A DNA stretch of 64,000 bases from Alligator mississippiensis (Eukaryota > Chordata > Crocodylia > Alligatoridae): the NCBI RefSeq assembly GCF_030867095.1, contig NC_081824.1, forward strand, positions 175,840,933 through 175,904,932, written 5' to 3'. Under the pieces are notes generated by a model. That model saw only the letters and a program-made list of their open reading frames with translations, was not told where the DNA came from and made no database searches. How positions within the stretch are numbered: position 1 is the stretch's first letter; the number at the start of each line of letters is the position of its first letter. Positions 1 through 9,800 of this stretch are shown piece by piece. The translations under genes were made by a program, and so were the position numbers.

Positions 1-944
1 AGGAGCTAAGGGCATAGGTTCCTCCTCCTGTTGCTTAAGTTTATTGTCTAACCAGCTACTGACATTTGTGACCTGAACAGCCCTGCTAAATGCTGGCAAG
101 CCTACCACCTGAGCTGGTGAAATATTCAGAATAGTGGGGTTCATGATCCCAGGTCAAAGCAGGAGCAATATGGCATCCTGTGGCCAGAAGTAGCCACTAC
201 CTGATCCATCCCAGGACCACTCAAGGATGACCAAAGCAAAGGAACCTTTTGTGTAAATTATTTTTTATTTTGGTGTTCATCTCAGAAAAAACTGCAGGCT
301 AACTCCTCTCACATCTTAAACGAATTCTCTTTCCACTGGGGGAGATCAAGCATGTGCAGCTCATCTGTTTGACGTACAGTGAAAGAGAAAAACAACGTCA
401 TAGACTCACAGTGCCTATTAAAGCAATTCTCCCCGCACTCCCCCTACTCCTAATGCAATGCAAATTGGAGGCACTGGTTTATTTTTATAGCCCTAGCCCC
501 ACCTCCCCTCAAGTTAGGCAGTGCATGAAATAGACCAGCTAATTTGGACCAAGAATTTCAATTGCCTGGAAAATGAAGGTGCTGAAAACCAAATAGCATC
601 AGCAGGAGATTTACTCACAAATCACTGACTTGTCAGGTGCTAAACACCATCTCCTGGATGTGCTGCTGCTTTTCAGACTGTCCAAAACGAGCTGGAATTC
701 TTTATTAATGCCAAACTCATTCTCAGGAAAGAAAAGTCAAAAGGACAAGGGGGAAAAAACCCCAGAACTCTCAGCTGAGTGGTGATGGGAAAATATTTTG
801 TTACTGAGGTTGCATCATGGGATTTTATAGTTTGAACTTCAGTTGCTGTCTCTTCCATGGCAATTTAGGAGCTATGCTAAATGCTGGGTGGACCTTGCCA
901 GGGAGGACTAAATAAAAAGTATGCCATTCAGTTTTGGCATCAGT
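1..944. other. Intergenic, nothing recognised
   Basis: AT-moderate non-coding DNA. Open frames here are short, overlap on both strands and show no family resemblance. I see no repeat with clear ends. Confidence 0.6.
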
Positions 945-1410
945 GGGTGTGTCTACACGTACAATTAATCCAAAGTAATAAACTCCAGAGCATATCTGCC
1001 AGAGTTTATTGCTCCCGGCTGTACTGTTTGCATGTACACCCGGGACCACAGCACGTTGAGCTGGGTCTGAGCAGCCCTAGTTGGCAGATGGGGTCAGCCT
1101 GCCAATCTGGGGCTGCTCCCCCCAGCTCAGTGTGCTGCGGAGGAGCTGGCTGGGGCATAAGGGTGCTCCAGTGTGGGGCTAGCCAGCAGGCAGCCCCTGC
1201 ACTGAAGCACCCTTGTGCCCCAGCCAGCCAGGTCAGCATCTACACGTGTTACTGCAGAGCGGCAGAATTGTACTTGTATTTACAAGTACTAACCTGCTGC
1301 AGAATTAATTAGTTTACCCCTGCCTAATAGCATGGCACATGTAGATGCTCAGATGTTTACTGCGAGCTAATTAGGCAGCTCCACATTAAAGGTCTCTTAT
1401 AGACACGCCC
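945..1410. mobile_element. Palindromic MITE, Harbinger-like (copy A)
   Basis: The ends are inverted: the left reads GGGTGTGTCTACAC and the right is the reverse complement of GGGCGTGTCTATAA. The trinucleotide AGT flanks both sides (942-944 and 1411-1413), which fits a 3-bp target duplication. The inside is non-coding and rich in palindromic tracts such as TACTGC. Related copies lie at 4051, 4978-5583, 25151 and 53455. The 3-bp duplication points to the PIF/Harbinger superfamily, but no transposase is present, so that is an inference. Confidence 0.75.
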
Positions 1411-3284
1411 AGTGTTTTCCTAATCTGTAAACAGCATTTCTAGTTGCCTACCGAAAAACTAGTATTTGTGGTAAGGACAATGTCTGACACCCTGGCCATG
1501 ACCTAAGCTTGCTATCTTTCTTTCTGTGCGCATTAATACAACAAAGGAAACTGCATGGTACCATGTCTTAGTTGAGTTCCACCAGTCTTCAAACCCTCCC
1601 AGCATGGTTCCTGCTACATCCAGGCAGCTTTGTAGTATCCTGAAGTTGCCATCACAGATTCAGGCACCAAAAATGAGTGGTTCTAAGGCCAGTTCCTAGT
1701 GGAAAATGTTCAACAATAATCAAGTTCAGTTTTCATCCTAAATTACTTCTTGTCCAAACAGTCAAGGACTGACAAGATTATGGAGACCAGACCACCTGAC
1801 CTGTATAGGGATATCAGTACACTACCTGCAATGGGTTCCTAGTATAGACCCAGCCCCACTAGCAAAGCTGTAGCAAGCATGCAATCTTTCCCCTGAGTGT
1901 AACAAGCTAGAAGAGTAAAAGCCAGCATAGCTATATCAACACTACAGACTTGGACCAGCACAGCTCTGTCAATCAAGTATCACATGTCTTCACAACCCTG
2001 AGCAACATAGGTGTGCCAGCAGAAGGCTATAGTGTAGGTTTAGCCTCTTCATTATAGGTAATTGCCCTAGAACAGGGTAAATGCTTATCATGGAAAGAGT
2101 GTACTATTCTGTACACATTCTGTGGATACACACATAACATTATTATTACAAGTCATGTATACACAACTTCACAGTGTCCATGTTTAATTCTAAATGTAAA
2201 GTAAGACCTGGTTTCTGAGGGTTTTGCAGTGTGATTCCAATAAATATGATAGGGAAAACAATGCCTACGTACTAAAGTGCACAAGCAGACAAATTTGTAG
2301 GAGGAGGCAGAAGAGTTAAAAACAAGAGGGACCCTAACTATGCATACCCAGCATCACCAGAGCATCACTGGTTTTGTGAGGGGAAGGAAGAAAGGTTTAT
2401 TATTTCTCAAACAGAGACTTGGAAGAACAAGGGAGAAAACTTGTGACACAAGGAGGAGACTGCTTTCAAATGCACAGAGTAGGGTGAAAGAAACCACAAA
2501 ATTGAGAGTAGAAGGAAACATGGGCAGCATTCAAAGAAAAAAGGTTTGAGCAGGGTATGCAGCCCAACAGAGCTGAGGAAGGCAAGGAAGGTGAGATACA
2601 CACACAGAAGCGAACTGTGGAGGACCTGAAAAGAGAATTTGCACTGAGACGGTGGAGCAGCAGCAGCAGTAGGAGATGATTTTAGCAGCAGCAGTATGCT
2701 AAAGAGGCTGAAGGAGGGGCTGGGCTGGGAAGCCCTTTGGCCTATCAATTCTGACATCTTTCACTGATGTTTAATGTCACATAATCTTTTTTTCCAGTTT
2801 CCACCCATTTACCACTTCCTAGAGGCTTCAATGGCTAGTTGTTTAGAAACCTTTAGGAAAAAAGTTCTTCCATTTCAGAAACCAAAGCACTCAATGTCAC
2901 ATGCAGGAAACTGTGGGATTTAGTCATATCTAAAGATAATAGGGTCACAAGTTTTTCTATATTTACTACTAAAGCTGTGAAGGGAAACGCTGATTTGCAG
3001 GTTCCTATTCAGCCCCATGTGCTCTGATGACCTGCACTGGCAGAGACTGACAAATAGTAAGTGGCTGTTGTTCCACCTAGGGGAACATGGTAATTGCTGG
3101 CATGCAATAAAGTGTGTTCAAGCAGTGCTGCTAACACACCTTGAGACAGAGGTCTGTAAATAACATACATGCTCCACCTTTCAGATCAAAGTGCTTTGCA
3201 AAAATTAATTTAAAAAAATACTCCAGCTCTGGGTGATAGGATTTGTGACATCCCTTTTGCAGATGGGCAACCCAGAGTGTAGAG
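1411..3284. other. Intergenic, mostly unassigned
   Basis: No gene recognised. A weak candidate MITE lies at about 1835-2043, where a left end like GTATAGACCCAGCC and a right end like CTACACTATAG in reverse may pair, but it is too diverged to call. The 2300-2720 part is purine-rich. All open frames look like chance. Confidence 0.5.
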
Positions 3285-3569
3285 CAGCGGTTGTCAACCT
3301 TTCTAGACCCAAGAAGCACCTCAGAAAATGCCAACTCTTAAATTTTCACTTGGTTTTTGAGTGCAGAAAAATACTTGAGCAATTCTTCTGTGGCAAAGAG
3401 CTCAGCAAGCCCACAGCAGAGCAGAATGCTTTTCATGCTACAGATTCCTATTTAAAATCTCTAGGTTTATCTTGGAAATCACGCTTGCATTCCTTACAGT
3501 GCTGACATTGCATGGCACCCTCTGGCATCCCATGAAAGGATCTCCAGGCACCTTGGCTGAGAATCACTG
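3285..3569. mobile_element. hAT/Charlie-like non-autonomous element
   Basis: The left end CAGCGGTTGTCAACC and right end GGCTGAGAATCACTG match the CAGTGGTTCTCAACC-type termini of hAT/Charlie MITEs. The flanking 8-mers (3278-3285 and 3570-3577) agree at 6 of 8 positions, a decayed target duplication. Its interior holds one copy of the unit (around 3460-3569, containing CTAGGTTTATCTTGG) that is amplified in tandem in the array that follows. Confidence 0.65.
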
Positions 3570-3798
3570 TGCAGATCACTGGTTCTCAACCACGTTAGAC
3601 TCACGGTGCCCCTCCATAACTTTCCTGAACGTAGCAGCACCCTATTTGAAAAACTAATTTCACTCCTTTTTAATGACAGGAAAAAGAAACGCTGTAATAA
3701 AGCACCATGTCTGCTGCCAGGAGCTTAGAAGCAGCATTGCAGGGCAGAACAGGCATGATACACTGGATTTCCCAGTGGAAATCTCCAGGTTTATTTGG

Positions 3799-3915
3799 GT
3801 GTTGGTCTAAGGACAAAGGCAAACAAGGTCCTTTGAGTAAATGTGATATATTTTATAGTTGGAAGAATTGTCCGTTGCAAGCTTTTGGGCACAGGTGCCC
3901 TTCCTCAGGCATAGG
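3799..3915 (-). mobile_element. Penelope-like element fragment
   Basis: Contains GTGTTGGTCTAAGGACA, then TATAGTTGGAAGAATTG, CAAGCTTTTGGGCAC and CCCTTCCTCAGGC. This series recurs at about 43646-43800 and partly at 31427, 5590 and 8775. Read on the minus strand, CTGAGGA precedes a perfect 6-bp stem (GGGCAC/GTGCCC, 3887-3900), resembling the hammerhead core known from Penelope-like elements. It lies inside one unit of the tandem array. Confidence 0.55.
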
Positions 3916-4050
3916 GAGAGTCTGCTGGTGTTTGTCTACTCTCTAGGGTCAAAGGGAACCTTAAGCCAATATGCAAAATGCAGGTCTGTGAAAATGCAAA
4001 TGCATGGCAGGGGATGCACGCCAGGTTTATCTGGTGAATCCCATGTAAGT

Positions 4051-4344
4051 GGCCATGTCTACACAAGATGCTGACTGCACAGCTGTTACTGCACAGTCAT
4101 TTAGTACTTGCATGCCCAAGTACTAAATGCAGTCATTTAGTACTTGCATGCCCAAGTATTAAATGACTGCTCAGTAAGTGGAGCTACTGCTCAGTAGCGT
4201 CCCAACACAGCTTCCTGGTGATGCTGACTGTGTAGTAGCTCATTACTACTGCATAGTAGTGTCACATAACGGTTTGTGCCATGTGACACTACTGCACAGT
4301 AGTAACGAGCTACTGCGCAGTAAGCGTCTCATGTAGACACAGCC
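4051..4344. mobile_element. Palindromic MITE, Harbinger-like (copy B)
   Basis: 294 bp with about 22-bp imperfect terminal inverted repeats (GGCCATGTCTACACAAGATG at left; the right end reversed begins GGCTGTGTCTACATGAGACG). AGT flanks both ends (4048-4050, 4345-4347), as in copy A. Inside is a local duplication of a TTTAGTACTTGCATGCCCAA tract and a palindromic centre with TACTGCGCAGTA. It splits one tandem unit of the surrounding array, so it inserted after the array had formed. Confidence 0.8.
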
Positions 4345-4977
4345 AGTGTGTATACGCTGCGCAGTACTCATCTTGCCTGCTGCGTTTAAGAGGATCTCAG
4401 GGAGTGGGGGACCCCTGGTTAAGAGTCATGGCAGTAGGGAACCACAGCAGGGCAGAAGGGGTGTGACACAGAATTCCCATTGAAAATCCTTGGGTTTGTC
4501 TGGCAAGCCTCTGCACCCTTCACAGCACTTGTCTCACCTGCCACCCTTAGGAGGATCTCAAAGGAGGGGACACCCCTGGCTGAGAGTCATGGCAGGGGGG
4601 AACCACAGCAGGGCAGAACAGGTACGACACACTGGGTTCCTGTGGGAAATCTCTAGGTTTATCTGGTGACCCCCACGTGTTTGCCCACCCCACAGCACCA
4701 GTGTCGCCTGACGACTTTCCGAGTGTTGGGGAGGGGAAGGGGGGTGGGGTTGAGAATCAGGGCAGTAGCGGATGGCCGCAGGGCAGAACAGTTGTGACAC
4801 TGTGGGTTCATAGTAGAAAACTCTGGGTTTGTCTGGCGAATCTGGCATAAGTGTTTGCACCCCTATTGCCTCCGATCCTCCCTGCCATGCATCTGTGTTT
4901 TCACAGACCTGCATTTTGCATCTTGGCTTAAGCTTCCATTTCGACCCAGGAGAAAAGGCAAACAGCAGAAGACTCCC

Positions 4978-5583
4978 TGGACACGTCTACACAAGACGCT
5001 TACTGTGTATTGGCTTAGTAACACAGTAGCGTGTCACAGCAAAAATCATGCTAATAGACTACTGCACAGTGTTATTAAGCTAACACTCAGTAAGCATCAC
5101 TAAATCACCATGTGCTGGTGCTACTGTGCAGTAACTCTAGGTACTGCGCGTTTAGTTGGTGCTTTATTAAGGACATACTAAACTAAATGCACAGTATCTA
5201 AGGAGCAGTAGGGCGTGTCTACACATGTATCTTAAATTTACTGTGCAGTATGTTACTGTACAGTAAGCGGGAATAGACCGGTGTCTACATGTGCAGGCAT
5301 TGAAGTACAATAACTCTCTGTAGGATTAAAGTTAGTCCCAAGTCAGTCCACACACGGAGTATTACTGTGCAGTAAGGTGTCTACACGTGCCTTACTGTGT
5401 GGTAACTAATTGAGTGTAAATTTGATACCTGTATGATGCAGGTATCAAATTTACATTCAAGTTGGTGTAAGTCACCATAGCTACTGCACAGTACAGGGTT
5501 GCACATGTAGGGTGGCAATTGCAGTTACTGCGCAGTAAATGTGCATGCCAAGATGTGCCCTTAATGAATGTGTAGACGCACCC
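4978..5583. mobile_element. Nested cluster of the same palindromic MITE family
   Basis: Termini of the GTCTACAC type occur at about 4985, 5217, 5381 and, inverted, at 5571, so at least two copies are nested. The best outer pair is GGGCGTGTCTACAC at 5211 with a right end at 5583. A perfect hairpin (16-bp arms, core GATACCTG/CAGGTATC, 7-nt loop) sits at about 5416-5454. The exact boundary of each copy is unresolved. Confidence 0.6.
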
Positions 5584-5589
5584 CGGATG

Positions 5590-5665
5590 CCCCAAAGCTT
5601 GCAAAGAACAATTTCCTCAAGGAAATAAAAATTTCCCCTCTGGTCCAGTAAGAGAGACCACATTT
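5590..5665 (+). mobile_element. Short Penelope-like fragment
   Basis: Shares CCAAAGCTTGCAAAGAACAA and a following GGTCCAGTAAGAGA (from GGTCTAATAAA) with the piece at 8775-8875. Too short to classify alone. Confidence 0.4.
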
Positions 5666-6015
5666 CCCCTGGCCTGCCAGCTCTTCAGGGGGCCTGGAGG
5701 AACGGACCCTGGCCGAGAGCACGGCTGGAGGACGCCACACGTGGTTCCTGCGGGGAGCCCACGGGTTTATCTGGTGACTCCCGTGAAGTGGCTGCCCGCT
5801 CGGCCACCTTCACAGGGTCGGGGGGGCGGTCTCGGTGGAGTCAGGGCAGGGGGGCGGCAGCGGAGAGACGGAAGGAGCCCGGTCCCTGCACCTCCCCCAC
5901 GACGCGGCGCTGCCCCTTTAAGCGCCGGTAGCTGAGCCGCGCAGCCAGGGAATCCCTCCTGGAACGCGTCATCCGAACCAAGGAAACCCGCGCTCGCGTA
6001 GTCGCACGCACATGC

Positions 6016-6025
6016 CCATTTTTGG
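6016..6025. promoter_or_regulatory. Consensus CArG box (serum response element core)
   Basis: CCATTTTTGG fits CC(A/T)6GG exactly and is the binding core of serum response factor. It lies about 740 bp before the FOSL2 start codon and just ahead of two CCAAT boxes. Fos-family genes are immediate-early genes, and SRF control is established for FOS itself. For this gene it is inferred. Confidence 0.6.
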
Positions 6026-6034
6026 CAACACACG

Positions 6035-6052
6035 CCAATAGAACGGACCAAT
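6035..6052 (+). promoter_or_regulatory. Pair of CCAAT boxes
   Basis: CCAAT at 6035-6039 and again at 6048-6052, 13 bp apart start to start and both on the + strand. The second is followed by CGG, as preferred by NF-Y. Position and spacing fit a proximal promoter. Confidence 0.6.
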
Positions 6053-6329
6053 CGGAGTGTGGGGGGAGGCACCACACTGAGCAGGCGGGGGCGGTTCCTG
6101 CTGCCACCTCCCCCCCTCGGGCGTGGTGCCTCCCGGCTGGGGGCTGCTCCACCCCCCGCGCAGGTGGCGGGGCCGGAGGGTGGTGACGCGCGGCCGCACA
6201 TGGCGGGGGGGCGCGTGGCGGGGAAGTCGTGCCCGGCCCGGGCGTTGCGTGTGAGTGGGGGGCGGCTCCGCCCCGGCAGCCGTGCGGCCGGTTGAGCGCG
6301 GGAGCGGCGGCGGCGGCGGAGTTGTTGGC

Positions 6330-6339
6330 GGGGCGGGGC
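6330..6339 (+). promoter_or_regulatory. GC box (Sp1 site)
   Basis: GGGGCGGGGC is an exact match to the Sp1 consensus, inside a GCGG-rich tract. Confidence 0.5.
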
Positions 6340-6424
6340 GGAGCGGGGGCGCCGGGAGCTAGCGAGCGCCCCGGGCGGAGCGGGGAGGCGCGCGGGCTCG
6401 GGGGGTGGGACTGGCCCCCCCTCG

Positions 6425-6670
6425 CGCCCAGACACTCAAGGACACGGACACAGGCAGAGCCACAGGCACACGCGCGCCCGCAGGTACCGCCGCGCACACG
6501 GGGCACGCTCACACGCACTCAACTCAGGTACAGGCACTCACACTCACACACACACTCATAGACACACACACATACTCATACACTCGTAAGCACACACACA
6601 GAGGCGCACACTCATACACTCATAGAGGCACACACTCGCACACACCCACCCACACACAGGTACACTCAGG
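6425..6670 (+). repeat. Degenerate CA-rich minisatellite in the FOSL2 leader
   Basis: Repeats of CACACTCATA, CACACACA and AGGCACACACTC fill the stretch just before the start codon. It may lie in the 5' UTR. The FOSL2 reading frame stays open through it with no ATG. Confidence 0.7.
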
Positions 6671-6764
6671 CGCAGACCCCAGGGACGTACGCGCACACTC
6701 GCAGGCACAGCCGCGGCCCCCGCCCGGCCCGGGCCGAGCCCTTGGAGCGCCCCGGGCAGCGGAC

Positions 6765-6863
6765 ATGTACCAGGACTATCCCGGGAGCTTCGACACGTCC
6801 TCGCGGGGCAGCACGGGCTCTCCGGGACACCCCGAGCCTTACTCCGGCGGCGCCGCGCAGCAG
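6765..6863 (+). CDS. FOSL2: FOSL2 coding exon 1 (residues 1-33)
   Basis: Encodes [16 protein letters not shown] and continues to a Gln-Gln end, matching the known N-terminus of Fos-related antigen 2. The ATG has G at -3, a good initiation context, and there is no in-frame ATG upstream before a stop. The exon ends CAG|GTAGGG, a canonical phase-0 donor joining directly to the Lys codon of exon 2. FRA2 is a nuclear AP-1 subunit that pairs with JUN proteins on TGAC/GTCA sites. The N-terminus is the least conserved portion of the family, and small differences from mammals (Gly-rich tract shortened) are ordinary divergence. Confidence 0.95.
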
Positions 6864-9800
6864 GTAGGGGGGCGCCCTCTCCCCGCCCGGCCCCGGCGGG
6901 GCAGGGAGCGAAGTCCGGCGCCACACCCAGGCGCGCCGGATCCGGCCTCTCCCTGCTTGGGCCGCAGGAGCAGCCCGGGGACTAGGTGGCTCGCTCCCCC
7001 TGGGCTCTGCTGGCCCCTGCTGGAGTGAGCTTGGGCTTGAAGCAGCCGCGCGTGAGTGTGAGGGGCCGGGCTCCGCTCCCGGGGGCTCGGGGAGGGGGCT
7101 CCCGCCGCAGTGGCTCTTCTCCCGGGGACTGAAACTGGCCCGCAAGCGGCTGGGCACCGACGTGGCGAGGAATGGGAAGCAGCGGGCCAGTCCCAACACT
7201 GCCCGGCTGCCTCTGGCCTGCTTGGGGCAATTCTTCTCTTGCTGCCTGGCCACCGCCGGGGAAGATTTCGGGTGCCAGAAGCTGTCCCGGCTCGTGCTCT
7301 CTTCGCTCAACCAGCTTGGTTTTATTTATTTATTTGTTTTATTTCTTTTTGACTCGTGTACCGACGTTTTAGTCCTTGCCCAAAGTGCCGTGCCTGGAAG
7401 GGGGCAGACGTGTGGCCAAGTGGAAGGCAGGGCACGCATGTGCGAGCTGGGCTAAGGAAGTAAGGTACTGGGGCCAAACCAGAAGGACTGAGTGAGATAT
7501 AAAGTTGGAAAGTGAGAGCCCCTGATTGATTGACTTTTTTAGGAGGTGAAGGGACCCCCCGAAGCTGTCAGACCTGTCTGTCCAACCTCACCGGAGACCC
7601 AAATGAGTTGATACAAGTGTTTACATTTACCCCCCTCCAAATGCCATGCAACGTCTCCAAACCTTGATGGGAGGCTGGGCATGAGAAATTATTTCTGGTC
7701 CTGACCTCCACAGGCAACTTCTCTGAGTAGAGAGGGCAGAGATGGTCCTTCATTTTTTAGCCAAGAGTTGACCACTATAATCACCTCCATGCGGGTTAGG
7801 GTGGCTTCAAACCCTTGGAGATAAAGGAGGAGATCTCTGTGGAAAGTGCTGCTTTCAACAGTAGGGTGGGAATTGTCTGAGAGCATGTGCTCCCTTGCTT
7901 GAGGAATTTCCCTTGGAAAACAGTAGCCTTTTCTATGTCCTGCTTGGATAATTCAGTTTGTTAATAGCAATCCCTGACCTGATACTTGGCAGAAATTCGG
8001 GTACCTAGCTAGCTACAGCAGAGGGCCTCCTGCTCCTCATTTTTATTATGGAAATTCAGAAAGCATGTAAGTGGTTGGGGGGGGGGGGGGGGGGGTTGCA
8101 GTTGTAGCTGGGGCTTTTTATACCTCTGGTGAAGAAAATGCCTATGACTTCATGGGATCTTTAGTGGAAAGTTATTTTAAAACCCTGAAAGGAAGAAAGA
8201 ATGAGTTTTTAAAGCAATCCACCCACCCATAGGTAGAGCAGGGCCACTGATGAAGCAGAGCACAAGTGTTGGCTAATTCTCAGTGAGCTGCAACACACTG
8301 GCAGATTTTGCAATTCCTAATAGTATGCTACATTAAGGCAACCTTGCCTCCTTATGCGGTCCCTTTCAGCAGTTTTACAGCTGTCTTTCAAAGCCGAGGA
8401 ATCTGCCAGGTAATGCCACTAAAAATAACAGCAACAAAAAATATCTGTGAATCTCTTCCTCTCTTGCTTTATTTTTTTTTTCTCTCCTCTACTTTTGTTT
8501 CAGTTTGGACCCTTCTTCCTTCTCTCTCTCTCAGGCTGGCTCTTTCCTGAGCTGAACTACATCAGCCTGAGGTTCTTCACATCTGTGTTACTGGGTTAGG
8601 TGCTGGGAGACTTGGTTTCCAGATGCTTTAGTGCAGTTGAGTTGAAATGGAAATGGCATCTCTCAAAGTAGTCTTTATTTGATTTATTTTTTTCAAGGCC
8701 GCTAAAGAAACTCGGTTCAAAATGCTCTCTTTCCCCCCCCCCCACCTTTTTTTTTTAATAGTGCCTGTCTGAGGATTGTCGGTTGAAGGGTGTTTGTGCC
8801 CAAAAGCTTGCAAAGAACAATTTTTGCAACTCTTTAGCTGGTCTAATAAAGGAGATTGCATCTACCCAAAGGGCCGTGTCTGTCTGTGAGGATGGAATGC
8901 ATTTGTGCTTCAGCCAGAGGTTCAGAGTGCCCAGGGAGTGATAGTTTTGCTTTCTCCTGCTATTTGGACATTCCCCAGCTGGCTGAATGTTGGTTGGTAT
9001 TTATTGTTGATCAGTTTTCCGGCTCTCTTTGACCATCAGGAATACAAGTTCTTATTTTTCCAAGGCTCATGTGATTTAGTTAACATTTTTGTCTTTTGGT
9101 AAGCTGCTGATCTGGAATAATATTGGAAACTGAAGAATGGAGGATATTTCCTGTTGAGGCTACGTGAATACACAAAACTAAAAGGCTGGTGATTTTTTTT
9201 TTTTTTTTTTTTTTTTTTAATGGGCCTTTTTCTCTTCAGTTTCCTAGGAAATTACCTCAGAAAGGCTTATTTGCCTGCACAGACTAAATTCATGGCTTCT
9301 ATGGAAGGCATTACACAATCGGACCAGTTACACAAACCTGGGTTATTTCATAACTTGTTTACATCAGCTGTCCTCTCTCTAGCTTGCTTGCTCTCTCTCT
9401 TTTTAAAATTTTTCCAGGGTTGCACTTGTTTTTTTTGAAATTATTATTATTTCTTGTGCAACGTGTGCAAACGACCTGGCAAAGTGAGGCGTGTTTCTGT
9501 TTTTGCATCAAGAAGGCTCGTTTAAAAAAAAAAAATCGCCCAGTATATTAAACTTTGCCAACCGTACCAGCCCGTGACATTCCTCACATCAAAGAACTTT
9601 TACCAGAAATGACTCTGAAGATTTCCCAGCTCTCTCCAAACACACCTCTTTGGTGCCCTCTGTAGGCTGTTCCTCGGAGGGATGTGAAGTTTCCAAGGAT
9701 TGTAGTTTGGAACTGGATTATTCATCCTTACAGTAAATGCAAAGGCAGGGCAGGGGTGAGGGGTGGGGTTGAGAAATTGAAACTGCTTGGATTACTCTGG

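Larger units (their letters stand above)
3577..5815. repeat. Degenerate tandem array, unit about 165-170 bp, interrupted by insertions
   Basis: A marker string like GGGTTTATCTGGTGA recurs at about 3786, 4021, 4490, 4652, 4822 and 5760. Adjacent uninterrupted copies are about 162-170 bp apart. Larger gaps become near multiples of that length once the MITEs at 4051-4344 and about 4978-5583 are removed. Each unit also carries CCACAGCAGGGCAGAACA and CTGGCTGAGAGTCATGGCAG. The first unit follows a hAT-like end (CACTGGTTCTCAACC at 3577), so the array seems to be an amplified hAT-MITE core. It reaches the edge of the FOSL2 CpG island. Confidence 0.7.
5700..7320 (+). promoter_or_regulatory. FOSL2: CpG-rich promoter and 5' UTR region of FOSL2
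   Basis: GC and CpG content rise sharply here relative to both flanks, and the first coding exon lies inside. No TATA box is obvious, which fits a CpG-island promoter. The segment holds a CArG box, two CCAAT boxes, TGACGC CRE-like sites (6184-6189 and, reversed, 5966-5972) and a perfect GC box. The transcription start is not determinable from sequence alone; between about 6060 and 6420 is my estimate. Confidence 0.75.

Noticed and set aside
4051..4344. CRISPR-like or regulatory palindrome cluster
   Set aside because: Terminal inverted repeats and matching flanking triplets explain it as a MITE; the organism is a vertebrate.
5767..6518. Long open frames (over 220 codons) on the minus strand across the CpG island
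   Set aside because: High GC removes stop codons; the frames overlap each other and the FOSL2 promoter, with Pro/Arg/Ala-rich content and no domain.
6864..7028. FOSL2 exon 1 frame continuing into intron 1
   Set aside because: A clean GTAGGG donor at 6864 and exact phase-0 continuation to exon 2 show this is intron read-through, not coding.
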